Assembly (NCBI GenBank): GCA_031274415.1
Contig: JAISQD010000012.1
Coordinates: 1-41,256, forward strand
Source: Tannerellaceae bacterium
GTDB taxonomy: Bacteria; Bacteroidota; Bacteroidia; Bacteroidales; Tannerellaceae
Direction of reading: 5' to 3'
DNA length: 41,256 nucleotides
The notes below the pieces were generated by a model, which saw only the letters and a list, made by a program, of their open reading frames with translations, was not told the DNA's origin and searched no databases. This document shows, one piece after another, positions 1 to 9,664 of this stretch. Position numbers and translations under genes: made by a program. Position 1 is the stretch's first letter, and the number at the start of each line of letters is the position of its first letter.

Positions 1-1503
1 AAAGACCAGACTAATTTCCGGCTGACCAGCGTCCATTTCTATAACCGCAACACCGTAGGGTGTATTGCCCCTGCCGCCGCCAACGGCGACTGGACAGGTC
101 ACTCTCCGCAAGCCACAGACCCCAGCCTGCCTACGGATCCTAAACCAGCTTTGACAGCTAATTCTATCCCGGTATCGTCATACCCAGCCAACAATATAAT
201 AGCTGATTTCTACGCCTTTGAAACGGCGGCGGGATTGGGATATGGCGCATCAGCATACTACGACAAGGAGCCTTGCCTTATTATCGGCGGAAAATATAGA
301 GCAAGTGACGATAGTCGTGAATTGGAAACCATTCCCGAAACCTATTACCGCATAGACTTTTATGCGAACTATCACTACTTAGCCCTCCTTCGTAACCACC
401 GATACACAGTAACAGTCAACAAGGTGGCCGGCCCTGGATACTTGAACAAAGCGGATGTGCTGAAAGCCAGTTGTGTGAATGTCGAGGCAGAGTTAGAATG
501 GACAGATGATGACCTGCTTGATGTGATGTATGACGGAAGAGATTATCTGGCTGTTAGCAGCAATACAATCAAAATCCCTGACATGGACATACTTGTAGAA
601 ACAGATTGTGAAGGTGGATGGGTCATCAGTGAAAAAAGTGGCGACTTCTACCTATCGCGAGAATCAGGGGCAAAGGGAGAGAAACTGGCAATCACTGCTA
701 CGGCGCTATATGCAAATGAAACCCGGGATGTGGGCTACTTCTATATCGCGGCCGGACGTTTCAAGAAAAAGATAATCGTACGCCAGACCGAACAGGACAT
801 ATCATTTGAAGAAGCAACTCCTGTGAATGGTAATGGGGTCATACGTACAGATCAAAAGGTTAGTATGATGTTCGAAGGAAGTTATGACGGCACTGTAAAA
901 GTGAGGGCATCCTGTGTTCCTGAAGGTATTGTTGGCACCGGTGTAGGTTCAAACAACACGACTATTAATTTTAAACTGACTGGGCCGACGAACCCCTTTG
1001 AGCGTAGGATTGTTACATACCTGTATTCAATAAAAGGTGTGGATGACATTCCCGTAAATGACGTCGAACATTATCTGACGCCTGAGTACGGGATCTTCGA
1101 CATTACTTTCAAAACCGCGAACGTTACCCCTCTGAACATAAGCCATAAACCTATTAAAAATTATTTCGCCGCCCCTTCTGGCTGGCACTACATAACCTTA
1201 AATGCTACCGTTGCTAAATATTTTAATGATTTCGCCACTTCTGGGGGGAAGACTTTATCCGAAGATGCCATCCCGTTTGGGATTCCCGATATTACTACTG
1301 ATGGGAATAAGTATCTCGCTTTAGGAGGTGATACCCAGATTATGAGTGGATGGAAAAATCAAGATGGGGGTAACCAATGGTTGTTCTTGGAGTCATCCTA
1401 CATCAGAGGCGGAACATTCTATCCATCAACCAAGTGGATTATATTTGAAAGTCCGGGTCATAAACCGCAAGTACGATTCAATCTGGTGGTCGAAAGAAAT
1501 TAA
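1..1503 (+). CDS. Fimbrillin-like (Mfa1/FimA family) surface protein, 5' truncated by window edge
   Basis: The frame is open from base 1 to the TAA at 1501-1503, so the start and signal peptide lie outside the window. About 500 residues are visible. A stretch around 340-450 (YYRIDFYANYHYLALLRNHRY then TVTVNKVAGPGY) resembles the part of Bacteroidales fimbrillins where a strand-rich N-terminal domain meets the second domain. The following part, with RQTEQD near base 790, looks like the Ig-like domains of Mfa/FimB proteins. Such proteins are lipoproteins processed and assembled into fimbriae at the cell surface. The family call rests on overall style, not on a catalytic motif. A neighbouring frame stays open past the stop to 1639 (see findings), so the 3' end may be frameshifted. 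The next gene has its own promoter. Confidence 0.6.
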   Translation, partial: KDQTNFRLTSVHFYNRNTVGCIAPAAANGDWTGHSPQATDPSLPTDPKPALTANSIPVSSYPANNIIADFYAFETAAGLGYGASAYYDKEPCLIIGGKYRASDDSRELETIPETYYRIDFYANYHYLALLRNHRYTVTVNKVAGPGYLNKADVLKASCVNVEAELEWTDDDLLDVMYDGRDYLAVSSNTIKIPDMDILVETDCEGGWVISEKSGDFYLSRESGAKGEKLAITATALYANETRDVGYFYIAAGRFKKKIIVRQTEQDISFEEATPVNGNGVIRTDQKVSMMFEGSYDGTVKVRASCVPEGIVGTGVGSNNTTINFKLTGPTNPFERRIVTYLYSIKGVDDIPVNDVEHYLTPEYGIFDITFKTANVTPLNISHKPIKNYFAAPSGWHYITLNATVAKYFNDFATSGGKTLSEDAIPFGIPDITTDGNKYLALGGDTQIMSGWKNQDGGNQWLFLESSYIRGGTFYPSTKWIIFESPGHKPQVRFNLVVERN

Positions 1504-1576
1504 ACTGACCTCTTATATCTCTAAAAATCAAGCAGGTGTAGTCATCACGCAGCATACTTCATATCCGCAACCCTCG

Positions 1577-1597
1577 AGGGTAGTAACTTGCTACCCT
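1577..1597 (+). other. Short hairpin downstream of fimbrillin gene
   Basis: AGGGTAG (1577-1583) pairs with CTACCCT (1591-1597) around a 7-nt loop. There is no T-run after it, so a terminator role is only possible. It lies inside the frame that may extend the fimbrillin gene. Confidence 0.35.
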
Positions 1598-1673
1598 ACT
1601 GGAGGCTGGAAATTTAAATGTGTTTATCCGGGATTTTAGGTAGGTATGGTTTTATATACTTGAAATAAAAAAG

Positions 1674-1681
1674 TACCTTTG
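1674..1681 (+). promoter_or_regulatory. Bacteroidetes -7 box for yicC-gmk-nadD
   Basis: TACCTTTG matches the TAnnTTTG consensus of the Bacteroidetes primary sigma factor. It lies 18 nt upstream of the chosen yicC ATG. No clear TTTG is seen at the -33 distance. Confidence 0.55.
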
Positions 1682-1699
1682 CGTAAAATTAATTTAACG

Positions 1700-2572
1700 A
1701 TGATACAATCGATGACAGGTTTTGGCAAGGTGACTGCCGAGCTTCCTTCTAAAAAAGTAACAGTTGAAATAAAAACGCTTAACAGTAAGCAATTAGATGT
1801 TTCAATGCGCATTCCTTCTATTTATAAAGAAAAGGAGATGCAAATTCGAGGCCAATTGTTGAAATCACTGGAACGTGGGAAGGTGGAATTTTCTATTTTT
1901 ATAGAATCTGTGGGGAAGGATATGCCTACGCAAATCAATGCGGTAGCGATAGAACATTATTATAACCAGATAAAGGAGATTGCCGGCAAATTGGATATTC
2001 CCCTTCCTGCAGATTGGTTTCAGGTATTGCTTCGTATACCGGAGGTGGTTAAAGCGGAGATTACCGAACCGGACGAAAGCGAATGGAAAATCGTACAGCA
2101 GGCCATTGACGACGCTATCGGGCAGCTCCATGATTTCCGTATTCAGGAAGGAGCGATGCTGCAAAACCTGTTCATTCAGAAGATTAAGAAAATCACATCA
2201 TTGGTATCCGACATAGAAAAGTATGAAGGAGAACGCATCGAAAAGATCAAAACCCGTATTGTGGATAACCTGGAGAAGGTCGTTACGACGGATTACGATA
2301 AAAACCGTTTCGAGCAGGAGATGATCTATTATATCGAGAAATTAGACGTCAATGAAGAAAAGAGCCGTCTGGATAATCACCTGAACTATTTTATCAGCAC
2401 AATGGAAGAGGGGCAGGGGCAAGGAAAGAAACTTGGTTTTATCGTTCAAGAAATAGGACGCGAAATCAACACGCTCGGGTCGAAAAGCAATCATGCCGAA
2501 ATGCAGCAGATCGTGGTCAGGATGAAAGATGAGCTGGAGCAGATTAAGGAACAGGTATTAAACATTTTATAA
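1700..2572 (+). CDS. yicC: YicC-family endoribonuclease
   Basis: This 290-residue protein has the family's N-terminal signature MIQSMTGFGK and its C-terminal signature (GFIVQEIGREINTLGSKSN, near the end), at the usual length. The frame runs upstream to a TTG at 1679, but that codon overlaps the -7 box at 1674-1681, and the conserved N-terminus starts at the ATG at 1700. The E. coli and B. subtilis relatives are stress-linked endoribonucleases; the fold has an N-terminal YicC domain and a C-terminal DUF1732 domain. It leads an operon: the gmk start is 2 nt past its stop. The yicC-gmk pairing is common in bacteria. Confidence 0.93.
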   Translation: MIQSMTGFGKVTAELPSKKVTVEIKTLNSKQLDVSMRIPSIYKEKEMQIRGQLLKSLERGKVEFSIFIESVGKDMPTQINAVAIEHYYNQIKEIAGKLDIPLPADWFQVLLRIPEVVKAEITEPDESEWKIVQQAIDDAIGQLHDFRIQEGAMLQNLFIQKIKKITSLVSDIEKYEGERIEKIKTRIVDNLEKVVTTDYDKNRFEQEMIYYIEKLDVNEEKSRLDNHLNYFISTMEEGQGQGKKLGFIVQEIGREINTLGSKSNHAEMQQIVVRMKDELEQIKEQVLNIL

Positions 2573-2574
2573 GG

Positions 2575-3147
2575 ATGGCCGGGAAGCTGATCATATTTTC
2601 CGCTCCCTCCGGTTCGGGAAAGTCTACGATTGTCAACTACCTGTTGGAGCAACGCCTGCGCCTGCGTTTCTCTGTCTCGGCAACCAGCCGTTTGCCGCGC
2701 GGGGCGGAACGGCATGGCGTGGACTATTACTTTCTTTCTCCCCGTGAGTTCCGTGAACGCATCGCCGCCGGCGAGTTCCTCGAGTACGAAGAGGTCTATG
2801 CCGGTACCTATTACGGGACGTTGAAAAGCGAGGTGGAGCGTATCCTGGAGCAGGGCGACCATGTTGTCCTCGATGTGGATGTCGTAGGGGGATGTCGCAT
2901 AAAAGAGCAGTACGGCGACCGCGCCCTTTCTATCTTTATCCGGCCGCCAAGTCCGGCGATCGAGGTTTTGCGGAGGCGTTTGATCGAACGCGGTACGGAT
3001 TCTCCTGAAGTGATTGAAAACCGTGTTGCCAAGATGGCGTTTGAACTGACATACGCTTCCCGTTTTGATCTGGTCGTTGTGAATGACGAATTGCATCAGG
3101 CGCAAGCCGAAGCGTTTGACCATGTAAAAGCCTTTTTGGAACGATGA
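2575..3147 (+). CDS. gmk: Guanylate kinase
   Basis: A 190-residue enzyme that phosphorylates GMP to GDP with ATP in purine nucleotide synthesis. The P-loop [10 protein letters not shown] lies at residues 9-18, followed by the GMP-binding part ([20 protein letters not shown], about 35-55, and [15 protein letters not shown], about 67-82). The segment [16 protein letters not shown] is also typical, and the length is normal. The ATG at 2575 follows the yicC stop by 2 nt, and its 3' end overlaps the nadD ATG by 4 nt (3144-3147), so the three genes are very likely co-translated. Confidence 0.97.
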   Translation: MAGKLIIFSAPSGSGKSTIVNYLLEQRLRLRFSVSATSRLPRGAERHGVDYYFLSPREFRERIAAGEFLEYEEVYAGTYYGTLKSEVERILEQGDHVVLDVDVVGGCRIKEQYGDRALSIFIRPPSPAIEVLRRRLIERGTDSPEVIENRVAKMAFELTYASRFDLVVVNDELHQAQAEAFDHVKAFLER

Positions 3148-3713
3148 AAAAGACAGGCATATTTTCCGGTTCGTTTAATCCGGTGCATATCGGGCATCTT
3201 GCGTTGGCCAATTGGTTATGCGAATATGAAGGATTGGACGAGATATGGTTTCTTGTTACTCCCCAAAACCCATTGAAAAAAGAGCATGAACTGATGGATG
3301 ACCGGCTTCGTTACGAGATGGTGAAAGCCGCCATTGGCGATTATCCGAGATTCAAAGCAAGCGATTTCGAGTTCTCTTTGCCTAAACCGTCTTATTCGGT
3401 CGATACATTACAGAAATTGCAAGAGGCATACCCCGACCGCCGGTTCTATTTCATACTGGGAGCGGATAATTGGGTGACAATCAGCCGGTGGAAAAACCAT
3501 GAAGAGCTCCTCGCCGGCTACCCTGTCCTTATTTATCCCCGCTCGGGATACGACGTCCGTATCCCTGCCCGCTATTCCCATATCCGATTGGTCGGCGCTC
3601 CCGTTATCGACATCTCTTCCACCCATATCCGTCAGGCATTCCATGAAGGAAAAGACCTCCGTTTCTTTTTGCCCGAAAGCGTGATGGAACGACTGTATGG
3701 CGATGGCCGGTAA
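3144..3713 (+). CDS. nadD: Nicotinate-nucleotide adenylyltransferase
   Basis: A 189-residue nucleotidyltransferase that forms deamido-NAD from nicotinate mononucleotide and ATP in NAD synthesis. The adenylyltransferase motif [10 protein letters not shown] is at residues 9-18. [11 protein letters not shown] and the C-terminal ISSTHIR (the ISSTxIR signature) are both present, as is FILGADNW. Start ATG overlaps the gmk stop. The gene ends the yicC-gmk-nadD operon, and a hairpin follows at 3733-3769. Confidence 0.96.
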   Translation: MKKTGIFSGSFNPVHIGHLALANWLCEYEGLDEIWFLVTPQNPLKKEHELMDDRLRYEMVKAAIGDYPRFKASDFEFSLPKPSYSVDTLQKLQEAYPDRRFYFILGADNWVTISRWKNHEELLAGYPVLIYPRSGYDVRIPARYSHIRLVGAPVIDISSTHIRQAFHEGKDLRFFLPESVMERLYGDGR

Positions 3714-3732
3714 AGAAGGGGGAAGGAGTGAT

Positions 3733-3769
3733 AAAAATGGCAGTACGCGGGAACATTCCTGCCGTTTTT
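3733..3769 (+). terminator. Probable terminator after nadD
   Basis: AAAAATGGCAG (3733-3743) pairs with CTGCCGTTTTT (3759-3769), with one G-T pair, and the arm ends in a T-run. The rest of 3770-3988 is AT-rich leader of the next gene. Confidence 0.55.
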
Positions 3770-3988
3770 ACTGTTATATGATATATGGGGTATGCCTGTT
3801 TGGCAGCTTTTTATTGTTAAAACGGAAGCTTGTATAGCACAGTACTGTTAAGCACAGTTAAGCATGAAACATGTGCCGTTAAAAGTGATAAAAAATCGGA
3901 TACGGTAGAGAATATCAGTACGTTTTTTGAGTTTAATTTGTCGTACAGAAAGTGTTAAATTTAAGTGTTTAATAAAAGAATAATGAGT

Positions 3989-5497
3989 ATGAAGAAAGTA
4001 TGGAAGAATGTGCTTGGAGTCGTATGTGTAGCGGCTATCAGTGCAAGCGCTGCAATTGGAACGAGCATGTATTTGATGAACAAAAAGCAGATGGATTCGC
4101 CCTACTCTGTAGACGCCGGTTATGGGTTTAAACAACCTGTTCGCTTAACGAACTACAATACGGTAGCTGCCGAACATATCGACTTTACAACGGCTGCCGA
4201 AAGCGCGGTACACGCCGTTGTGCATATCAAGTCGGTCACCCAAAACAGGGGTGGCGGCGGACAGTATTTCGATCCGTATGAATTTTTCTTCGGCTTTGGC
4301 AATCGCGGCTATCAACAGCGGCAGCCACAGCCCCGGGTAGGGTTCGGTTCGGGCGTCATTATTTCTACCGACGGCTATATCATCACCAACAACCATGTCG
4401 TGGACGAAGTGGATGAGATAGAGGTCACCCTGAATGACAGCCGTAACTTCCCGGCTAAACTGATCGGTACGGACCCCGTGACCGATATAGCGCTGCTCAA
4501 GATAGAGGGAAAAGATTTCCCGACCATCCCGTTCGGCGATTCCGATAAACTGAAAGTCGGCGAGTGGGTGCTGGCCGTCGGTAATCCGTTCAACTTGCGT
4601 TCGACCGTCACGGCCGGTATCGTCAGCGCGAAGAGCCGCAACGTCTTTATGGGTGGCGACAACAAGAGCAAGATCGATTCGTATATCCAGACGGATGCGG
4701 CGGTGAATCCGGGAAATAGCGGCGGAGCGCTGGTCAATACAAAAGGAGAACTGGTCGGTATCAATACGATGATCCTGTCCGAGACGGGGAATTTTGCCGG
4801 TTATTCGTTTGCCGTCCCGATCAGTATTGCGGGAAAAGTGGTGGCCGACCTGAAACAGTACGGGACGATACAACGGGCGGTATTGGGCGTATTGATCAAG
4901 GACGTCGGTAACCTGTCGGACGAAGAAAAGAAGGATGTCAAAGTGCTGGAAGGCGCATATGTTTCCGACTTTAGCCAACGCAGCTCGGGTAAAGAGGCCG
5001 GAATAGAAACCGGCGACGTTATTACAAACGTAAATGATGTTAAAATCAAATCTGTCAGCGCCCTGCAAGAGCAGATCAACCGTTTCCGTCCGGGCGACAA
5101 GGTAAAAATAACGGTCGACCGTAAGGGCACGGTAAAAACATTCAACGTCGAGCTACGGAACATGCAGGGGAACACCGACCTGGTGAAGAACCGGAATGAT
5201 GTGGCCGAACTGTTGGGCGCGGCTTATAAAGAGTTGACAGCTAAGCAGAAACAGCAGTTGGGTATTAGCTATGGCATTGAAGTTGTGGCTGTTTACAATG
5301 GGAAAATAAAAGATGCCGGCATCACAAAAGGATTTATCATTATGCTGGCGGATGATCAGAAAATATCGACTCCCGATGATCTGGAGAAAATTGTCGAGCG
5401 GATCATAAAGGGAGGAAAGGAGGAACAGGTCGTCGTTCTGAAAGGGATCAACCCCAACGGACGTACGAAATACTATGCGGTGGATCTTGCCGAATAA
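3989..5497 (+). CDS. degP: Do/DegP-family periplasmic serine protease (HtrA)
   Basis: A 502-residue envelope quality-control protease. An N-terminal hydrophobic signal/anchor (MKKVWKNVLG followed by an Ala-rich segment) is followed by a trypsin-like domain. The triad is visible: His about 136 in NNHVVDE, Asp about 166 in DPVTDIALLKI, Ser about 244 in NPGNSGGA. Two PDZ-like regions follow (about 280-395 and 410-500). I chose the ATG at 3989; in-frame GTG 3965 and ATG 3983 are alternatives but would put extra residues before a normal signal sequence. Gene stands alone between the nadD terminator and the hairpin before rpoD. It is commonly envelope-stress controlled, but I see no site that shows this here. 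Confidence 0.95.
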   Translation: MKKVWKNVLGVVCVAAISASAAIGTSMYLMNKKQMDSPYSVDAGYGFKQPVRLTNYNTVAAEHIDFTTAAESAVHAVVHIKSVTQNRGGGGQYFDPYEFFFGFGNRGYQQRQPQPRVGFGSGVIISTDGYIITNNHVVDEVDEIEVTLNDSRNFPAKLIGTDPVTDIALLKIEGKDFPTIPFGDSDKLKVGEWVLAVGNPFNLRSTVTAGIVSAKSRNVFMGGDNKSKIDSYIQTDAAVNPGNSGGALVNTKGELVGINTMILSETGNFAGYSFAVPISIAGKVVADLKQYGTIQRAVLGVLIKDVGNLSDEEKKDVKVLEGAYVSDFSQRSSGKEAGIETGDVITNVNDVKIKSVSALQEQINRFRPGDKVKITVDRKGTVKTFNVELRNMQGNTDLVKNRNDVAELLGAAYKELTAKQKQQLGISYGIEVVAVYNGKIKDAGITKGFIIMLADDQKISTPDDLEKIVERIIKGGKEEQVVVLKGINPNGRTKYYAVDLAE

Positions 5498-5540
5498 GAT
5501 AAAAAGTCTTATCAGGCACAGAAGATTGTTAAAGGTTTAT

Positions 5541-5573
5541 AATTGGTTGGGTGTGGGGTGCACTCAACCAATT
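5541..5573 (+). terminator. Strong hairpin between degP and rpoD
   Basis: AATTGGTTGGGTG (5541-5553) pairs with CACTCAACCAATT (5561-5573) with a single G-T pair and a 7-nt loop. No T-run follows directly, so it may be a terminator or an mRNA 3'-end stabiliser. Confidence 0.55.
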
Positions 5574-5591
5574 CATGCAAATAAAAAATAG

Positions 5592-5599
5592 TATCTTTG
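5592..5599 (+). promoter_or_regulatory. Bacteroidetes -7 box for rpoD
   Basis: TATCTTTG fits TAnnTTTG exactly, 29 nt before the rpoD ATG. The -33 region overlaps the right arm of the 5541-5573 hairpin and has no clear TTTG. Confidence 0.65.
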
Positions 5600-5628
5600 C
5601 ATCCCGTATTCTCAATTAAAAACGTTGG

Positions 5629-6489
5629 ATGAGACAATTAAAAATTACAAAGTCCATTACCAATCGCGAAAGCGCTTCGCTTGACAAGTATCTTCAGGAA
5701 ATAGGCCGGGAGGATTTGATTACAGTCGAAGAGGAAGTCGAATTGGCACAGGCTATCAAAAAAGGAGACCGTAAAGCGTTAGAGAAACTAACCAGAGCTA
5801 ATTTGCGTTTCGTTGTATCTGTGGCCAAGCAATATCAAAATCAAGGATTAAGTTTGCCTGACTTAATAAATGAAGGCAACCTTGGATTGATAAAGGCGGC
5901 AGAGAAGTTTGACGAAACCAGAGGGTTCAAATTTATCTCGTATGCTGTATGGTGGATTCGCCAATCTATTCTGCAAGCGTTGGCTGAGCAGTCGAGAATC
6001 GTTCGTTTACCCTTGAACCAGGTCGGTTCGCTGAATAAGATCAGCAAAGCCTTTTCCAAGTTTGAACAGGAAAACGAACGCCGGCCGTCTCCCGAAGAGT
6101 TGGCAGAAGAGCTGGATATTCCGGTAGATAAGATTTCGGATACCCTGAAGGTGTCGGGAAGGCATATCTCTGTTGATGCCCCGTTCATTGAAGGCGAAGA
6201 TAACAGTCTTTTGGATGTGCTTGTGAACGATGACGCCCCCATTGCCGACCGAACGTTAATGAACGAATCATTGGCGAAAGAGATTGACCGGGCGCTTGCT
6301 ACCCTAACCGAAAGAGAATGTGAGATTATCAAAATGTTTTTCGGTATTGGCTGTCAGGAAATGACATTGGAAGAGATTGGCGACAAGTTTGGCCTCACCA
6401 GAGAGCGCGTCCGCCAGATCAAGGAAAAAGCGATCAGAAGATTAAGACAAGGTACGCGTAGCAAGCTACTCAAATCGTATTTAGGTTAA
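5629..6489 (+). CDS. rpoD: RNA polymerase primary sigma factor RpoD (short Bacteroidetes type)
   Basis: A 286-residue sigma-70 protein. Visible regions in order: region 1.2 ([21 protein letters not shown]), region 2 ([20 protein letters not shown], then the -10-reading [19 protein letters not shown]), region 3, and region 4 with the helix-turn-helix [20 protein letters not shown] near residue 250. There is no long region 1.1, which is normal for the Bacteroidetes housekeeping sigma. That factor recognises the -33 TTTG / -7 TAnnTTTG promoters seen throughout this window. It is a single-gene unit with its own promoter and a terminator. Confidence 0.96.
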   Translation: MRQLKITKSITNRESASLDKYLQEIGREDLITVEEEVELAQAIKKGDRKALEKLTRANLRFVVSVAKQYQNQGLSLPDLINEGNLGLIKAAEKFDETRGFKFISYAVWWIRQSILQALAEQSRIVRLPLNQVGSLNKISKAFSKFEQENERRPSPEELAEELDIPVDKISDTLKVSGRHISVDAPFIEGEDNSLLDVLVNDDAPIADRTLMNESLAKEIDRALATLTERECEIIKMFFGIGCQEMTLEEIGDKFGLTRERVRQIKEKAIRRLRQGTRSKLLKSYLG

Positions 6490-6516
6490 CTTCCGGTGTG
6501 AAACCGGCAGTGAAAG

Positions 6517-6546
6517 AAAAGGCGTCTCATAAGGATGCCTTTTTTA
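6517..6546 (+). terminator. Rho-independent terminator after rpoD
   Basis: AAAAGGC (6517-6523) pairs with GCCTTTT (6537-6543), with a T-run in the 3' arm. It sits just after the rpoD stop. Confidence 0.7.
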
Positions 6547-6639
6547 TTTTGAATATTTGTTAATTCTTCATATCCTTTGTATGTTTCATCATATATAATG
6601 AGTACTTTTACGACGATTTATAAACAGATATAAAATCAG

Positions 6640-8550
6640 ATGGAAGAACTAAAGCATGAGTGCGGAGTAGCCATGGTTCGATTACTGAAACCTCTGGAGT
6701 ATTATCATCAAAGGTATGGTAGTTGGATGTATGGTCTTAACAAGCTCTATCTGTTAATGGAAAAGCAGCATAACCGCGGACAGGAAGGCGCCGGTCTGGC
6801 ATGTGTCAAGTTAGAGGCGAATGCCGGGGAAGAATACATGTTCAGGGAACGCGCCACAGGAGCCGGCGCTATTACCGAAATCTTCGCCGCTGTCCATGCG
6901 CATTACAAAGATATCCCCAGAGAACAGTTATCCGATCCCTATTTTGCCAAGACCAGGCTCCCGTTCGCCGGAGAGCTTTACATGGGACACCTGCGGTACA
7001 GTACGACCGGCAAATCCGGTATGTCATATATTCATCCTTTCCTCCGGCGCAACAACTGGCGGGCGAAGAACCTGGCCGTATGCGGCAATTTCAATCTGAC
7101 GAATGTCCATGAAATATTTCAGGAAATCATATCCATCGGCCAACATCCGCGTCAGTATGCCGATACCTATATTATGCTCGAACAGATGGGGCACCGTCTG
7201 GATCGTGAAGTCGAACGGCTTTACCGCGAATGCGAGACGGAGGGGCTGAAAGGGATGGATATTACGAAGGCTATTGAAGAGCGGATAGCGCTGTCCAATG
7301 TATTGAAGAAATGCACGCCGTTATGGGACGGCGGTTTTGTCATCTGCGGGATGACGGGAAGCGGCGAATCGTTCAGCATGCGGGATCCATGGGGTATCCG
7401 TCCGGCTTTTTATTATGTCGACGACGACGTGATGGTACTCGCTTCCGAACGTCCGGTGATCCAGACGGCGATGGATGTCAGCGCGGAGGATGTCAAGGAA
7501 TTGAACAGGGGAGAGGCCATATTCGTCAGTAAAAACGGCCGGGTAAAGACTGTACAGATCATTGAGCCGAAAGAGTTGAAAGCCTGTTCTTTTGAGCGTA
7601 TATACTTTTCGCGCGGCAGCGATATAGATATCTATAAAGAGAGGAAGCGGTTGGGTGAAAATCTTGTACATCCTATTTTGAAGGCAGTAGACTACGACTT
7701 AAAGCATACTGTCTTTTCTTTTATCCCCAATACGGCGGAAGTGGCCTACTTCGGGTTGCAGGAAGGATTAAACAATTACTTGAACAGGAAAAAGAAAGAA
7801 TGGATAGCCGACCGTTATGAACGGATGAGCGACAGCGAGCTGGAACAAATCCTCTCCATGCGGGTGCGCATGGAAAAAGTGGCTATCAAAGATATCAAAC
7901 TGAGGACGTTCATTGCCGAAGGCCATATCCGTGACGACATGGCCGCCCACGTCTATGATATCACATACGGGACGATAGAAGCGGGCGTAGACAATTTAGT
8001 CGTCATAGACGACAGTATTGTGCGCGGAACAACGTTGAAACAGAGTATCATCAGTATCCTCGACCGGTTACGTCCAAAGAAAATAGTCATCGTCTCTTCG
8101 TCGCCACAGGTCCGGTATCCCGATTATTACGGGATAGACATGTCGCGGATGAACGAGTTCATTGCTTTTAAGGCATCCATTGCCCTTTTGGAAGACAGGG
8201 GAGAAACAAACATCATTAAAGAGGTATATAAGAAAGCGAAACAGCAGCAAAATCAACCGGATAACACCATTGTCAATTACGTAAAAGAGATATACGCCCC
8301 GTTTACCGACGAGGAGATATCCACGAAAATGGCTGAGTTACTGACGCCGGCCGGTACGAATGCACAGGTCGAAATTGTCTACCAGACGCTGAAAGGGTTA
8401 CGGGTTTCCTGTCCCAACCATCCCGGTGACTGGTATTTTTCGGGAGATTACCCGACGCCGGGCGGAGCGCGTATGGTAAACGAAGCGTTCATCCATTTTA
8501 TGGAAGAAGAATACCTGTTTAAGAATGGGGAGTTGATAATGGAACATTGA
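6640..8550 (+). CDS. purF: PurF-like amidophosphoribosyltransferase (long Bacteroidetes form)
   Basis: A 636-residue class II glutamine amidotransferase joined to a phosphoribosyltransferase domain. The N-terminal nucleophile would be Cys8 in HECGVAMV, exposed by removing a short propeptide. Other amidotransferase motifs are NRGQEGAG, MGHLRYSTTG and SMRDPWGIRP. Then comes FERIYFSRGSDIDIYKERKR, as in PurF, and the PRPP loop VVIDDSIVRGTT near residue 450. Classical PurF makes phosphoribosylamine from PRPP and glutamine. This protein is about 150 residues longer than the usual 470-500, with an extended C-terminus from about 525. Its placement directly before carA-carB (17-nt gap) puts a purine-type enzyme in a pyrimidine/arginine operon, so the true substrate deserves caution. 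Confidence 0.82.
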   Translation: MEELKHECGVAMVRLLKPLEYYHQRYGSWMYGLNKLYLLMEKQHNRGQEGAGLACVKLEANAGEEYMFRERATGAGAITEIFAAVHAHYKDIPREQLSDPYFAKTRLPFAGELYMGHLRYSTTGKSGMSYIHPFLRRNNWRAKNLAVCGNFNLTNVHEIFQEIISIGQHPRQYADTYIMLEQMGHRLDREVERLYRECETEGLKGMDITKAIEERIALSNVLKKCTPLWDGGFVICGMTGSGESFSMRDPWGIRPAFYYVDDDVMVLASERPVIQTAMDVSAEDVKELNRGEAIFVSKNGRVKTVQIIEPKELKACSFERIYFSRGSDIDIYKERKRLGENLVHPILKAVDYDLKHTVFSFIPNTAEVAYFGLQEGLNNYLNRKKKEWIADRYERMSDSELEQILSMRVRMEKVAIKDIKLRTFIAEGHIRDDMAAHVYDITYGTIEAGVDNLVVIDDSIVRGTTLKQSIISILDRLRPKKIVIVSSSPQVRYPDYYGIDMSRMNEFIAFKASIALLEDRGETNIIKEVYKKAKQQQNQPDNTIVNYVKEIYAPFTDEEISTKMAELLTPAGTNAQVEIVYQTLKGLRVSCPNHPGDWYFSGDYPTPGGARMVNEAFIHFMEEEYLFKNGELIMEH

Positions 8551-8567
8551 CAATTTAAAGAAAAGAT

Positions 8568-9650
8568 ATGCAAACAGACAGAACAGCGACTTTGATCCTG
8601 GATGATGGCAGCCTCTTCCATGGTTTTTCTTTCGGATACGAGAAGCCTATCGCCGGAGAGGTTGTGTTTAATACAGCCATGACCGGTTATCCGGAAAGTC
8701 TGACCGATCCTTCGTATGCCGGCCAGTTGATGGTACTGACCTTTCCATTGGTCGGTAATTACGGCGTACCTCCGCAGACGTTCGGTGCGGACGGCATTTC
8801 CACCTATATGGAGAGTGACAGGATATATGCCGATGCCATTATCATTAGCGATTACAGTCACGAATACAGCCACTGGAACGCCGTAAGAAGTCTGGGCGAC
8901 TGGTTAAAGGAGGAGAAGATTCCCGGCCTATATGGTATAGATACCCGTTCCCTGACAAAACTGCTTCGCGAAAAGGGGAGTATGAAAGGAAAGATCATCC
9001 TGAACGATCCCGATGAGGTGGAGTTTTGCGATCCCAATGCGATCAATCAGGTCGCACGGGTCTCTACCAAAGAGGTCATCACCTATGGCGAAGGCGAAGG
9101 AAAGAAGAAAGTCGTCCTCTTGGATTGCGGCGTGAAACACAATATCATCCGCTGCCTGCTGAAACGAAACGTGACCGTGATACGCGTGCCGTGGGACTAT
9201 GATTTTAACGGCATGGAATATGACGGGCTTTTTATTAGCAACGGACCCGGTGACCCCGATACGTGCGACGAAGCCGTACAGCATATCCGTAAAGCGCTGG
9301 ACGGGGACAAGCCGATTTGCGGCATCTGCATGGGCAACCAGCTATTGGCTAAAGCCGGCGGAGCATCCATCTATAAATTAAAATACGGCCATCGCAGCCA
9401 CAACCAGCCTGTACGCATGGCCGGAACGGAGCGGTGTTTTATTACGTCGCAAAATCACGGATACGCCGTAGACGGTAACACACTGGGAGCAGATTGGGAG
9501 CCTCTTTTCATCAACATGAACGACGGCACGAACGAAGGTGTTAAACATAAGACAAAGCCTTTTTTCTCTTCGCAATTCCATCCCGAAGCCAGTAGCGGAC
9601 CAACAGATACGGAGTTTATATTTGACAAATTTGTAGAACTATTGAGTTGA
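8568..9650 (+). CDS. carA: Carbamoyl-phosphate synthase small subunit
   Basis: A 360-residue glutamine-hydrolysing subunit that feeds ammonia to CarB for carbamoyl phosphate (pyrimidine and arginine synthesis). The N-terminal CPSase domain has GEVVFNTAMTGYPESLTDPS. The class I amidotransferase domain carries the nucleophile Cys254 in GICMGNQLLAKAGG and the His/Glu pair in SQFHPEASSGP. The nucleophile loop reads GNQ, where E. coli has GHQ; I believe this is normal for Bacteroidales. It is preceded by the PurF-like gene and followed by carB 14 nt after its stop. Confidence 0.97.
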   Translation: MQTDRTATLILDDGSLFHGFSFGYEKPIAGEVVFNTAMTGYPESLTDPSYAGQLMVLTFPLVGNYGVPPQTFGADGISTYMESDRIYADAIIISDYSHEYSHWNAVRSLGDWLKEEKIPGLYGIDTRSLTKLLREKGSMKGKIILNDPDEVEFCDPNAINQVARVSTKEVITYGEGEGKKKVVLLDCGVKHNIIRCLLKRNVTVIRVPWDYDFNGMEYDGLFISNGPGDPDTCDEAVQHIRKALDGDKPICGICMGNQLLAKAGGASIYKLKYGHRSHNQPVRMAGTERCFITSQNHGYAVDGNTLGADWEPLFINMNDGTNEGVKHKTKPFFSSQFHPEASSGPTDTEFIFDKFVELLS

Positions 9651-9664
9651 CACTCTTAAAGATA

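Noticed and set aside
4145..5068. 307-codon minus-strand frame inside degP
   Set aside because: Shadow of a conserved protease gene; no family resemblance or promoter.
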